This document shows, in pieces, positions 1 through 15,379 of a DNA stretch of 64,000 nt. Source of the stretch: Eledone cirrhosa (lineage: Eukaryota; Mollusca; Cephalopoda; Octopoda; Eledonidae). Position numbers and translations under genes: made by a program. Numbering within the stretch: position 1 is the first letter of the stretch; every line of letters starts with the position of its first letter. The notes beneath the pieces are model-generated. The model worked only from the letters and a program-made list of their open reading frames with translations. It searched no databases and was not told the DNA's origin. The DNA is taken from contig OZ024744.1 in NCBI GenBank assembly GCA_964016885.1, positions 113,844,215-113,908,214 of the forward strand. Direction: 5' to 3'.

Positions 1-243
1 AGAAAGCTTATACCACTATTAGCCGCTAAAGGGTTCTCCCTAAAAATGAAAGGCAGGTTATATGATGCCTGCATACGAACAGCAATGTTGCATGGCAGTG
101 AGACCTGGGCATTGTGTGTAGAGGTTATACGCAGACTAGAGAGGAACGAAGCTTGCATGCTCCACTGGATGTGTAACAGTAATATACGTGAACGGCAAAG
201 CATAAACGAACTAAGGAAAAAATTAGAAATAAGAGCGATCAGA
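1..243 (+). pseudogene. Family A LINE, ORF C-terminal fragment (cut by window start)
   Basis: The fragment reads as the region downstream of the reverse transcriptase in the LINE family that recurs throughout this window. Recognisable stretches are GFSLKMKGRLYDAC, AMLHGSETWAL, RLERNEACMLHWMCNSN and RERQSINEL, all repeated at 20.05, 28.7, 33.6 and 41.2 kb. It is open from the window start, so the copy continues to the left. It ends abruptly at about 240-244, where the protein consensus should go on as 'RGIKCC' but the DNA switches to the 59-bp satellite. The junction shares a few bases (caga) with the satellite unit. The element is a non-LTR retrotransposon; its clade is not certain from sequence alone (CR1/L2- or RTE-like). 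Confidence 0.85.
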
Positions 244-1439
244 CATCCGAGACCACATTACAGTACTGCTACCACATCTAGGACAGTGTTGTTACATACA
301 GACATCCTAGACCACATTACAGTACTGCTACCACATCTGGGACAGTGTTCTTACATACAGACATCCTAGACCACATTCCAGTACTGCTACCACATCTAGG
401 ACAGTGTTGTTATATACAGACTTCCTAGACCACATTACAGTACTGCTAGAAACATCTGGGACAGTGTTGTCACATACAGACATCCTAGACCACATAGTAC
501 TGCTACCACATCTAGGACAGTGTTGTTACATACAGACATCCTAGACCACATTACAGCAATGCTACCACATCTGGGAGGTGTTGTTATATACAGACTTCCT
601 AGACCACATTACAGTACTGTTATCACACCTAGGACAGTGTTGTTACATACAGACATCCTAGATCACATTACAGTAATGCTACCACATCTAGGACAGTGTT
701 GTTACGTACAGACACCCTAGACAACATTACAATACTCCTACCACATCTGGGACAGTGTGGTTACATACAGAGATGCTAGACCACATTACAGTACTGCTAC
801 CACATCTGGGACAGTGTGGTTACATACAGACATCCTAGACTACATTACAGTACTGCTACCACATCTAGGACAGTGTTATATACAGACATCCTAGACCACA
901 TTACAGTACTGCTACCACATCTAGGACAGTGTTATATACAGACATCCTAGACTACATTACAGTACTGCTACCACATCTGGGACAGTGTTATTACATACAG
1001 ACATCCTAGACCACATTACAGTACTGCTACCACATCTGGGACAGTGTTGTTACATACAGATATCCTAGACCACATTACAGTACTGCTACCACATCTGGCA
1101 CAGTGTTGTTACATACAGACATCCTAGACAACATTACAGTACTGCTACCACATCTGGGACAGTGTTGTTACATACAGACATCCTAGACAACATTACAGTA
1201 CTGCTACCACATCTAGGACAGTGTTGTTACATACAGAGATCCTAGATTACATTACAGTACTGCTACCACACCTGGTACAGTGTTGTTAAATACAGACATC
1301 CTAGACCACATTACAGTACTGATACCACATCTAGGACAGTGTTGTTAAATACAGACATCCTAGACTACATTACAGTACTGCTACCACATCTAGGACAGTG
1401 TTGTTACATACAGACATCCTAGACTAAATTACAGTACTG

Positions 1440-3500
1440 CTACCACATCTGGTACAGTGTTGTTACATACAGAGATCCTAGATTACGTTACAGTACTGCT
1501 ACCACACCTGGTACAGTGTTGTTAAATACAGACATCCTAGACCACATTACAGTACTGATACCACATCTGGGACAGTGTTGTTATATACAGACATCCTGAC
1601 CACATTACAGTACTGCTACCACATCAGGGACAGTGTTGTTACATACAGACATCCTAGACTACATTACAGTACTGCTACCACATCTGGGACAGTCTTGTTA
1701 TATACAGACATCCTACACCACATTACAGTACTGCTACCACATCTGGGACTGTTGTTACATACAGACATCCTAGGCAACATTACAGCATTGCTACCACATC
1801 TGGGACAGTGTTGTTACATACAGACATCCTAGACCACATTACAACATTGCTACCACATCTAGGATAGTGTTGTTACATACAGACATCCTAGACTACATTA
1901 CAGTACTGCTACCACATCTGGGACAGTGTTGTTACATACAGACATCCTAGACCACATTACAGCATTGCTACCTCATCTGGGACAGTGTTGTTATATACAG
2001 ACATCCTAGACTACATTACAGTACTGCTACCACATCTAGGATAGTGTTGTTACATACAGACATCCTAGACAACATTACAGTACTGCTACCACATCTGGTA
2101 CAGTGTTGTTACATACAGAGATCCTAGATTACATTACAGTACTGCTACCACATCTGGGACAGTGTTGTTAAATACAGACATCCTAGACTACATTACAGTA
2201 CTGCTACCACACCTGGTACAGTGTTGTTAAATACAGACATCCTAGACCACATTACAGTACTGATACCACATCTGGGACAGTGTTGTTATATACAGACGTC
2301 CTAGACTACATTACAGTATTGCTACCACATCTAGGACAGTGTTGTTACATACAGACATCCTAGACTACATTACAGTACTGCTACCACATCTTGTACAGTG
2401 TTATTACATACAGACATCCTAGACCACATTACAGTACTGCTACCACATCTGGGACAGTGTTGTTACATACAGACATCCTAGACTACATTACAGTACTGCA
2501 ACCACATCTGGCACAGTGTTGTTACATACAGACATCCTAGACAACATTACAGTACTGCTACCACATCTGGGACAGTGTTGTTACATACAGACATCCTAGA
2601 CAACATTACAGTACTGCTACCACATCTAGGACAGTGTTGTTACATACAGAGATCCTAGATTACATTACAGTACTGATACCACATCTGGGACAGTGTTGTT
2701 ATATACAGACATCCTAGACTACATTACAGTACTGCTACCACATCTAGGACAGTGTTGTTATATACAGATATCCTAGACTACATTACAGTACTGCTACCAC
2801 ATCTAGGACAATGTTGTTACATACATACATCCTAGACTACATTACAGTACTGCTACCACATCTAGGACAGTGTTGTTACACACAGACATCCTAGACAACA
2901 TTACAGTACTGCTACCACATCTGGTACAGTGTTGTTACATACAGAGATCCTAGATTACATTACAGTACTGCTACCACATCTGGGACAGTGTTGTTAAATA
3001 CAGACATCCTAGACTACATTACAGTACTGCTACCACACCTGGTACAGTGTTGTTAAATACAGACATCCTAGACCACATTACAGTACTGATACCACATCTG
3101 GGACAGTGTTGTTATATACAGACGTCCTAGACTACATTACAGTATTGCTACCACATCTAGGACAGTGTTGTTAAATACAGACATCCTAGACTACATTACA
3201 GTACTGCTACCACATCTGGGACAGTGTTATTACATACAGACATCCTAGACCACATTACAGTACTGCTACCACATCTGGGACAGTGTTGTTACATACAGAC
3301 ATCCTAGACTACATTACAGTACTGCAACCACATCTGGCACAGTGTTGTTACATACAGACATCCTAGACAACATTACAGTACTGCTACCACATCTGGGACA
3401 GTGTTGTTACATACAGACATCCTAGACAACATTACAGTACTGCTACCACATCTAGGACAGTGTTGTTACATACAGAGATCCTAGATTACATTACAGTACT
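1440..3500. repeat. Satellite higher-order block, copy 1 (4710-bp spacing)
   Basis: This stretch shares its private variants and their order with 6150-8260. Examples are the one-base deletion 'atcctgaccac' (1591 and 6301), the short unit 'gggactgttgtt' and 'tacagacgtcctag' (2295 and 7005). The offset is 4710 bp and then changes by about one unit, because the gacgtc-to-gacgtc spacing is 826 bp here and 885 bp in the second copy. This fits block duplication by unequal exchange, followed by gain or loss of single units. Confidence 0.75.
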
Positions 3501-6149
3501 GCTACCACACCTGGTACAGTGTTGTTAAATACAGACATCCTAGACTACATTACAGTACTGATACCACATCTGGGACAGTGTTGTTATATACAGACATCCT
3601 AGACTACATTACAGTACTGCTACCACATCTAGGACAGTGTTGTTATATACAGATATCCTAGACTACATTACAGTACTGCTACCACATCTAGGACAGTGTT
3701 GTTACATACAGACATCCTAGACTACATTACAGTACTGCTACCACATCTAGGACAGTGTTGTTACACACAGACATCCTAGACTACATTACAGTACTGCTAC
3801 CACATCTAGGACAGTGTTGTTACATACAGACATCCTAGACTAAATTACAGTACTGCTACCACATCTGGTACAGTGTTGTTACATACAGAGATCCTAGATT
3901 ACATTACAGTACTGCTACCACACCTGGTACAGTGTTGTTAAATACAGACATCCTAGACCACATTACAGTACTGATACCACATCTGGGACAGTGTTGTTAT
4001 ATACAGACATCCTGACCACATTACAGTACTGCTACCACATCAGGGACAGTGTTGTTACATACAGACATCCTAGACTATATTACAGTACTGCTACCATATC
4101 TGGGACAGTCTTGTTATATACAGACATCCTACACCACATTACAGTACTGCTACCACATCTGGGACTGTTGTTACATACAGACATCCTAGACAACATTACA
4201 GCATTGCTACCACATCTGGGACAGTGTTGTTACATACAGACATCCTAGACCACATTACAACATTGCTACCACATCTAGGACAGTGTTGTTACATACAGAC
4301 ATCCTAGACTACATTACAGTACTGCTACCACATCTGGGACAGTGTTGTTACATACAGACATCCTAGACTACGTTACAGTACTGCTACCACATCTGGGACA
4401 GTGTTGTTACATACAGACATCCTAGACCTCATTACAGCATTGCTACCTCATCTGGGACAGTGTTGTTATATACAGACATCCTAGACTACATTACAGTACT
4501 GCTACCACATCTAGGATAGTGTTGTTACATACAGACATCCTAGACAACATTACAGTACTGCTACCACATCTGGTACAGTGTTGTTACATACAGAGATCCT
4601 AGATTACATTACAGTACTGCTACCACATCTGGGACAGTATTGTTATATACAGACATCCTAGACTACATTACAGTACTGCTACCACATCTAGGATAGTGTT
4701 GTTACATACAGACATCCTAGACAACATTACAGTACTGCTACCACATCTGGTACAGTGTTGTTACATACAGAGATCCTAGATTACATTACAGTACTGCTAC
4801 CACACCTGGTACAGTGTTGTTAAATACAGACATCCTAGACCACATTACAGTACTGATACCACATCTGGGACAGTGTTGTTATATACAGAGATCCTAGATT
4901 ACATTACAGTACTGCTACCACACCTGGTACAGTGTTGTTAAATACAGACATCCTAGACCACATTACAGTACTGATACCACATCTGGGACAGTGTTGTTAT
5001 ATACAGACATCCTGACCACATTACAGTACTGCTACCACATCTGGGACAGTGTTGTTACATACAGACATCCTAGACTACGTTACAGTACTGCTACCACATC
5101 TGGGACAGTGTTGTTACATACAGACATCCTAGACCACATTACAGCATTGCTACCTCATCTGGGACAGTGTTGTTATATACAGACATCCTAGACTACATTA
5201 CAGTACTGCTACCACATCTAGGATAGTGTTGTTACATACAGACATCCTAGACAACATTACAGTACTGCTACCACATCTGGTACAGTGTTGTTACATACAG
5301 AGATACTAGATTACATTACAGTACTGCTACCACATCTGGGACAGTGTTGTTAAATACAGACATCCTAGACTACATTACAGTACTGCTACCACATCTGGTA
5401 CAGTGTTGTTACATACAGACATCCTAGACCACATTACAGTACTGCTACCACACCTGGTACAGTGTTGTTAAATACAGACATCCTAGACCACATTACAGTA
5501 CTGCTACCACATCTGGGACAGTGTTGTTACATACAGACATCCTAGACTACATTACAGTACTGATACCACATCTGGGACAGTGTTGTTATATACAGACATC
5601 CTAGACTACATTACAGTATTGCTACCACATCTAGGACAGTGTTGTTACATACAGACATCCTAGACCACATTACAGTACTGCTACATCTGGGACAGTGTTG
5701 TTACATACAGACATCCTAGAGCACATTACAGTACTGCAACCACATCTGGCACAGTGTTGTTACATACAGACATCCTAGACAACATTACAGTACTGCTACC
5801 ACATCTGGGACAGTGTTGTTACATACAGACATCCTAGACAACATTACAGTACTGCTACCACATCTAGGACAGTGTTGTTACATACAGAGATCCTAGATTA
5901 CATTACAGTACTGCTACCACACCTGGTACAGTGTTGTTAAATACAGACATCCTAGACTACATTACAGTACTGATACCACATCTGGGACAGTGTTGTTATA
6001 TACAGACATCCTAGACTACATTACAGTACTGCTACCACATCTAGGACAGTGTTGTTATATACAGACATCCTAGACTACATTACAGTACTGCTACCACATC
6101 TAGGACAGTGTTGTTACATACAGACATCCTAGACTAAATTACAGTACTG

Positions 6150-8260
6150 CTACCACATCTGGTACAGTGTTGTTACATACAGAGATCCTAGATTACATTA
6201 CAGTACTGCTACCACACCTGGTACAGTGTTGTTAAATACAGACATCCTAGACCACATTACAGTACTGATACCACATCTGGGACAGTGTTGTTATATACAG
6301 ACATCCTGACCACATTACAGTACAGCTACCACATCAGGGACAGTGTTGTTACATACAGACATCCTAGACTACATTACAGTACTGCTACCACATCTGGGAC
6401 AGTCTTGTTATATACAGACATCCTACACCACATTACAGTACTGCTACCACATCTGGGACTGTTGTTACATACAGACATCCTAGACAACATTACAGCATTG
6501 CTACCACATCTGGGACAGTGTTGTTACATACAGACATCCTAGACCACATTACAACATTGCTACCACATCTAGGATAGTGTTGTTACATACAGACATCCTA
6601 GACTACATTACAGTACTGCTACCACATCTGGGACAGTGTTGTTACATACAGACATCCTAGACCACATTACAGCATTGCTACCTCATCTGGGACAGAGTTG
6701 TTATATACAGACATCCTAGACTACATTACAGTACTGCTACCACATCTAGGATAGTGTTGTTACATACAGACATCCTAGACAACATTACAGTACTGCTACC
6801 ACATCTGGTACAGTGTTGTTACATACAGAGATCCTAGATTACATTACAGTACTGCTACCACATCTGGGACAGTGTTGTTAAATACAGACATCCTAGACTA
6901 CATTACAGTACTGCTACCACACCTGGTACAGTGTTGTTAAATACAGACATCCTAGACCACATTACAGTACTGATACCACATCTGGGACAGTGTTGTTATA
7001 TACAGACGTCCTAGACTACATTACAGTATTGCTACCACATCTAGGACAGTGTTGTTACATACAGACATCCTAGACTACATTACAGTACTGCTACCACATC
7101 TGGGACAGTGTTATTACATACAGACATCCTAGACCACATTACAGTACTGCTACCACATCTGGGACAGTGTTGTTACATACAGACATCCTAGACTACATTA
7201 CAGTACTGCAACCACATCTGGCACAGTGTTGTTACATACAGAGATCCTAGACAACATTACAGTACTGCTACCACATCTGGGACAGTGTTGTTACATACAG
7301 ACATCCTAGACAACATTACAGTACTGCTACCACATCTAGGACAGTGTTGTTACATACAGAGATCCTAGATTACATTACAGTACTGCTACCACACCTGGTA
7401 CAGTGTTGTTAAATACAGACATCCTAGACTACATTACAGTACTGATACCACATCTGGGACAGTGTTGTTATATACAGACATCCTAGACTACATTACAGTA
7501 CTGCTACCACATCTAGGACAGTGTTGTTATATACAGATATCCTAGACTACATTACAGTACTGCTACCACATCTAGGACAGTGTTGTTACATACATACATC
7601 CTAGACTACATTACAGTACTGCTACCACATCTAGGACAGTGTTGTTACACACAGACATCCTAGACAACATTACAGTACTGCTACCACATCTGGTACAGTG
7701 TTGTTACATACAGAGATCCTAGATTACATTACAGTACTGCTACCACATCTGGGACAGTGTTGTTAAATACAGACATCCTAGACTACATTACAGTACTGCT
7801 ACCACACCTGGTACAGTGTTGTTAAATACAGACATCCTAGACCACATTACAGTACTGATACCACATCTGGGACAGTGTTGTTATATACAGACGTCCTAGA
7901 CTACATTACAGTATTGCTACCACATCTAGGACAGTGTTGTTACATACAGACATCCTAGACTACATTACAGTACTGCTACCACATCTGGGACAGTGTTATT
8001 ACATACAGACATCCTAGACCACATTACAGTACTGCTACCACATCTGGGACAGTGTTGTTACATACAGACATCCTAGACTACATTACAGTACTGCAACCAC
8101 ATCTGGCACAGTGTTGTTACATACAGACATCCTAGACAACATTACAGTACTGCTACCACATCTGGGACAGTGTTGTTACATACAGACATCCTAGACAACA
8201 TTACAGTACTGCTACCACATCTAGGACAGTGTTGTTACATACAGAGATCCTAGATTACAT
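6150..8260. repeat. Satellite higher-order block, copy 2 (4710-bp spacing)
   Basis: Partner of the block at 1440-3500, with the same diagnostic unit variants in the same order. Parts of the same haplotype of variants also recur near 3900-4300 and at 12418 and 15539, so the array was built from repeated block copying rather than from uniform single-unit amplification. Confidence 0.75.
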
Positions 8261-11200
8261 TACAGTACTGCTACCACACCTGGTACAGTGTTGTTAAATA
8301 CAGACATCCTAGACTACATTACAGTACTGATACCACATCTGGGACAGTGTTGTTATATACAGACATCCTAGACTACATTACAGTACTGCTACCACATCTA
8401 GGACAGTGTTGTTATATACAGATATCCTAGACTACATTACAGTACTGCTACCACATCTAGGACAGTGTTGTTACATACAGAGATCCTAGATTACATTACA
8501 GTACTGCTACCACACCTGGTACAGTGTTGTTAAATACAGACATCCTAGACCACATTACAGTACTGATACCACATCTGGGACAGTGTTGTTATATACAGAG
8601 ATCCTAGATTACATTACAGTACTGCTACCACACCTGGTACAGTGTTGTTAAATACAGACATCCTAGACCACATTACAGTACTGATACCACATCTGGGACA
8701 GTGTTGTTATATACAGACATCCTGACCACATTACAGTACTGCTACCACATCTGGGACAGTGTTGTTACATACAGACATCCTAGACCACATTACAGCATTG
8801 CTACCTCATCTGGGACAGTGTTGTTATATACAGACATCCTAGACTACATTACAGTACTGCTACCACATCTAGGATAGTGTTGTTACATACAGACATCCTA
8901 GACAACATTACAGTACTGCTACCACATCTGGTACAGTGTTGTTACATACAGAGATACTAGATTACATTACAGTACTGCTACCACATCTGGGACAGTGTTG
9001 TTAAATACAGACATCCTAGACTACATTACAGTACTGCTACCACATCTGGTACAGTGTTGTTACATACAGACATCCTAGACCACATTACAGTACTGCTACC
9101 ACACCTGGTACAGTGTTGTTAAATACAGACATCCTAGACCACATTACAGTACTGATACCACATCTGGGACAGTGTTGTTATATACAGACATCCTAGACTA
9201 CATTACAGTATTGCTACCACATCTAGGACAGTGTTGTTACATACAGACATCCTAGACCACATTACAGTACTGCTACCACATCTGGGACAGTGTTGTTACA
9301 TACAGACATCCTAGAGCACATTACAGTACTGCAACCACATCTGGCACAGTGTTGTTACATACAGACATCCTAGACTACAATACAGTACTGCTACCACATC
9401 TGGGACAGTGTTGTTACATACAGACATCCTAGACAACATTACAGTACTGCTACCACATCTAGGACAGTGTTGTTACATACAGAGATCCTAGATTACATTA
9501 CAGTACTGCTACCACACCTGGTACAGTGTTGTTAAATACAGACATCCTAGACTACATTACAGTACTGATACCACATCTGGGACAGTGTTGTTATATACAG
9601 ACATCCTAGACTACATTACAGTACTGCTACCACATCTAGGACAGTGTTGTTACATACAGATATCCTAGACTACATTACAGTACTGCTACCACATCTGGGA
9701 CAGTGTTGTTAGATACAGACATCCTAGACTACATTACAGTACTGCTACCACATCTAGGACAGTGTTGTTACATACAGACATCCTAGACTACATTACAGTA
9801 CTGCTACCACATCTAGGACAGTGTTGTTACATACAGACATCCTAGACTACATTACAGTACTGCTACCACATCTAGGACAGTGTTGTTACATACAGACATC
9901 CTAGACTAAATTACAGTACTGCTACCACATCTGGTACAGTGTTGTTACATACAGAGATTCTAGATTACATTACAGTACTGCTACCACACCTGGTACAGTG
10001 TTGTTAAATACAGACATCCTAGACCACATTACAGTACTGATACCACATCTGGTACAGTGTTGTTATATACAGACATCCTAGACTACATTACAGTACTGCT
10101 ACCACATCTGGGACAGTCTTGTTATATACAGACATCCTACACCACATTACAGTACTGCTACCACATCTGGGACAGTGTTGTTACATACAGACATCCTAGA
10201 CTACGTTACAGTACTGCTACCACATCTGGGACAGTGTTGTTATATACAGACATCCTAGACCACATTACAGCATTGCTACCTCATCTGGGACAGTGTTGTT
10301 ATATACAGACATACTAGACTACAATACAGTACTGCAACCACATGTCGGACAGTGTTGTTACATACAGACATCCTAGACTACATTACAGTACTGCTACCAC
10401 CTCTGGGACAGTGTTGTTACATACAGACATCCTAGACTACATTACAGTACTGCTACAACATCTGGGACAGTGTTGTTATATACAGACATCCTAGACCACA
10501 TTATAGTACTGCTACCACATCTGGGACAGTGTTGTTACATACAGACATCCTAGACTACATTACAGTACTGCTACCACATCTAGGGCAGTGTTGTTACATA
10601 CAGAGATCCTAGACCACATTACAGTACTGCTACCACATCTGGGACAGTGTTGTTACATACAGACATCCTAGACTACATTACAGTACTGCTACCACATCTG
10701 GTACAGTGTTGTTATATACAGACATCCTAGACCACATTACAGTACTGCTACCACATGTAGGACAGTGTTGTTACATACAGACATCCTAGACTACATTACA
10801 GTACTGCTACCACATCTGGGACAGTGTAGTTATATACAGACATCCTAGACCACATTACAGTACTGCTACCACATCTAGGACAGTGTTGTTATATAGACAT
10901 CCTAGACCACATTACAGTACTGCTACCACATCTAGGATAGTGTTGTTACAACATACAGACACCTTAGACCACATTACAGTACTGCTACCACATCTGGTAC
11001 AGTGTTGTTATATACAGACATCCTAGACTACATTACAGTACTACTACCACATCTGGGACAGTGTTGTTATATACAGACATCCTGACCACATTACAGTACT
11101 GCTACCACATCAGGGACAGTATTTGTTACATACAGACATCCTAGACTACATTACAGTACTGCTACCACATCTGGGACAGTCTTGTTATATACAGACATCC

Positions 11201-12259
11201 TACACCACATTACAGTACTGCTACCACATCTGGGACAGTGTTGTTACATACAGACATCCTAGACCACATTACAACATTGCTACCACATCTAGGACAGTGT
11301 TGTTACATACAGACATCCTAGACTACGTTACAGTACTGCTACCACATCTGGGACAGTGTTGTTACATACAGACATCCTAGACCACATTACAGCATTGCTA
11401 CCTCATCTGGGACAGTGTTGTTATATACAGACATCCTAGACTACATTACAGTACTGCTACCACATCTAGGATAGTGTTGTTACATACAGACATCCTAGAC
11501 AACATTACAGTACTGCTACCACATCTGGTACAGTGTTGTTACATACAGACATCCTAGACTACATTACAGAACTGCTACCACACCTGGTACAGTGTTGTTA
11601 AATACAGACATCCTAGACCACATTACAGTACTGATACCACATCTGGGACAGTGTTGTTATATACAGACATCCTAGACTACATTACAGTATTGCCACCACA
11701 TCTAGGACAGTGTTGTTACATACAGACATCCTAGACTACATTACAGTACTGCTACCACATCTGGGACAGTGTTATTACATACAGACATCCTAGACCACAT
11801 TACAGTACTGCTACCACATCTGGGACAGTGTTGTTACATACAGACATCCTAGACCACATTACAGTACTGCTGCCACATCTGGGACAGTGTTGTTACATAC
11901 AGACATCCTAGACAACATTACAGTACTGCTACCACATCTAGGACAGTGTTGTTACATACAGAGATCCTAGGTTACATTACAGTACTGCTACCACACCTGG
12001 TACAGTGTTGTTAAATACAGACATCCTAGACTACATTACAGTACTGATACCACATCTGGGACAGTGTTGTTATATACAGACATCCTAGACTACATTACAG
12101 TACTGCTACCACATCTAGGACAGTGTTGTTACATACAGATATCCTAGACTACATTACAGTACTGCTACCAGATCTAGGACAGTGTTGTTACATACAGACA
12201 TCCTAGACTACATTACAGTACTGCTACCACATCTAGGACAGTGTTGTTACATACAGACA

Positions 12260-15200
12260 TCCTAGACTAAATTACAGTACTGCTACCACATCTGGTACAG
12301 TGTTGTTACATACAGAGATCGTAGATTACATTACAGTACTGCTACCACACCTGGTACAGTGTTGTTAAATACAGACATCCTAGACCACATTACAGTACTG
12401 ATACCACATCTGGGACAGTGTTGTTATATACAGACATCCTGACCACATTACAGTACTGCTACCACATCAGGGACAGTGTTGTTACATACAGACATCCTAG
12501 ACTACATTACAGTACTGCTACCACATCTGGGACAGTCTTGTTATATACAGACATCCTACACCACATTACAGTACTGCTACCACATCTGGGACTGTTGTTA
12601 CATACAGACATCCTAGACAACATTACAGCATTGCTACCACATCTGGGACAGTGTTGTTACATACAGACATCCTAGACCACATTACAACATTGCTACCAGA
12701 TCTAGGACAGTGTTGTTACATACAGACATCCTAGACTACATTACAGTACTGCTACCACATCTGGGACAGTGTTGTTACATACAGACATCCTAGACTACGT
12801 TACAGTACTGCTACCACATCTGGGACAGTGTTGTTATATACAGACATCCTAGACCACATTACAGCATTGCTACCTCATCTGGGACAGTGTTGTTATATAC
12901 AGACATCCTAGACTACAATACAGTACTGCAACCACATGTCGGACAGTGTTGTTACATACAGACATCCTAGACTACATTACAGTACTGCTACCACATCTGG
13001 TACAGTGTTGTTACATACAGACATCCTAGACCACATTACAGTACTGCTACCACATCTGGGACAGTGTTGTTACATACAGACATCCTAGACTACATTACAG
13101 TACTGCTACCACATCTGGCACAGTGTTGTTACATACAGACATCCTAGACCACATTACAGTACTGCTACCATATCTGGGACAGTGTTGTTATATACAGACA
13201 TCCTAGACCACATTACAGTACTGCTACCACATCTGGGACAGTGTTGTTACATACAGACATCCTAGACCACATTACAGTACTGCTACCACATCTGGTACAG
13301 TGTTGTTATATACAGACATCCTAGACCACATTACAGTACTGCTACCACATCTGGTACAGTGTTGTTATATACAGACATCCTAGACCACATTACAGTACTG
13401 CTACCATATCTGGGACAGTGTTGTTACATACAGACATCCTAGACCACATTACAGTACTGCTACCACATCTGGGACAGTGTTGTTACATACAGACATCCTA
13501 GACCACATTACAGTACTGCTACCACATGTAGGACAGTGTTGTTACATACAGACATCCTAGACTACATTACAGTACTGCTACCACATCTGGGACAGTGTAG
13601 TTATATACAGACATCCTAGACCACATTACAGTACTGCTACCACATCTAGGACAGTGTTGTTATATAGACATCCTAGACCACATTACAGTACTGCTACCAC
13701 ATCTAGGATAGTGTTGTTACAACATACAGACACCTTAGACCACATTACAGTACTGCTACCACATCTGGTACAGTGTTGTTATATACAGACATCATAGACT
13801 ACATTACAGTACTACTACCACATCTGGGACAGTGTTGTTATATACAGACATCCTAGACTACATTACAGTACTGCTACCACATCTGGTACAGTATTGTTAC
13901 ATACAGACATCCTAGACCACATTACAGTACTGCTACCACATCTGGGACAGTGTTGTTACATACAGACATCCTAGACTACATTACAGTACTGCTACCACAC
14001 CTGGGACAGTGTTGTTATATACAGACATCCTAGACCACATTACAGTACTGCTACCACATCTGGGACAGTGTTGTTACATACAGACATCCTAGACGACATT
14101 ACAGTATTGCTACCACATCTGGGACAGTGTTGTTATATACAGACATCCTAGACAACATTACAGTACTGCTACCACATCAGGGACAGTGTTGTTACATACA
14201 GAGATCCTAGACCACATTACAGTACTGCTACCACATCTGGTACAGTGTTGTTACATACAGAGATCCTAGACCACATTACAGTACTGCTACCACATCTGGT
14301 ACAGTGTTGTTACATACAGACATCCTAGACCACATTACAGTACTACTACCACATCTGGGACAGTGTTGTTACATACAGACATCCTAGACAACATTACAGT
14401 ACTGCTACCACATCAGGGACAGTGTTGTTACATACAGAGATCCTAGACCACATTACAGTACTGCTACCACATCTGGTACAGTGTTGTTACATACAGACAT
14501 CCTAGACCACATTACAGTAATGCTACCACATCTGGTACAGTGTTGTTATATACAGACATCCTAGACTACATTACAGTACTGCTACCACATCTGGCACAGT
14601 GTTGTTACATACAGACATCCTACACCACATTACAGTACTGCTACCACATCTGGGACTGTTGTTACATACAGACATCCTAGACAACATTACAGCATTGCTA
14701 CCACATCTGGGACAGTGTTGTTACATACAGACATCCTAGACTACGTTACAGTACTGCTACCACATCTGGGACAGTGTTGTTATATACAGACATCCTAGAC
14801 CACATTACAGCATTGCTACCTCATCTGGGACAGTGTTGTTATATACAGACATCCTAGACTACAATACAGTACTGCAACCACATGTCGGACAGTGTTGTTA
14901 CATACAGACATCCTACACCACATTACAGTACTGCTACCACATCTGGGACTGTTGTTACATACAGACATCCTAGACAACATTACAGCATTGCTACCACATC
15001 TGGGACAGTGTTGTTACATACAGACATCCTAGACTACGTTACAGTACTGCTACCACATCTAAGACAGTGTTGTTACATACAGACATCCTAGACCTCATTA
15101 CAGCATTGCTACCACATCTGGGACAGTGTTGTTACATACAGACATCCTAGACTACGTTACAGTACTGCTACCACATCTGGGACAGTGTTGTTACATACAG

Positions 15201-15370
15201 ACATCCTAGACCACATTACAGTACTGCTACCACATCTGGTACAGTATTGTTACATACAGATATCCTAGACTACATTACAGTACTGCTACCACATCTGGGA
15301 CAGTGTTGTTAAATACAGACATCCTAGACTACATTACAGTACTGCTACCACATCTGGTACAGTGTTGTTA
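12260..15370. repeat. Satellite higher-order block, copy 1 (3121-bp spacing)
   Basis: Several rare variants recur exactly 3121 bp later: 'gatcgtagatt' (12318 and 15439), 'acaacatacagacacc' (about 13720 and 16841) and 'catgtcggacag' (14882 and 18003). Between these anchors a few units have been gained or lost in compensating fashion (for example two units near 13000 are absent from the second copy). The offset drops by about one unit near 15240/18302. An older relative of the 'acaacatac' segment lies at 10950. Confidence 0.8.
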
Positions 15371-15379
15371 CATACAGAC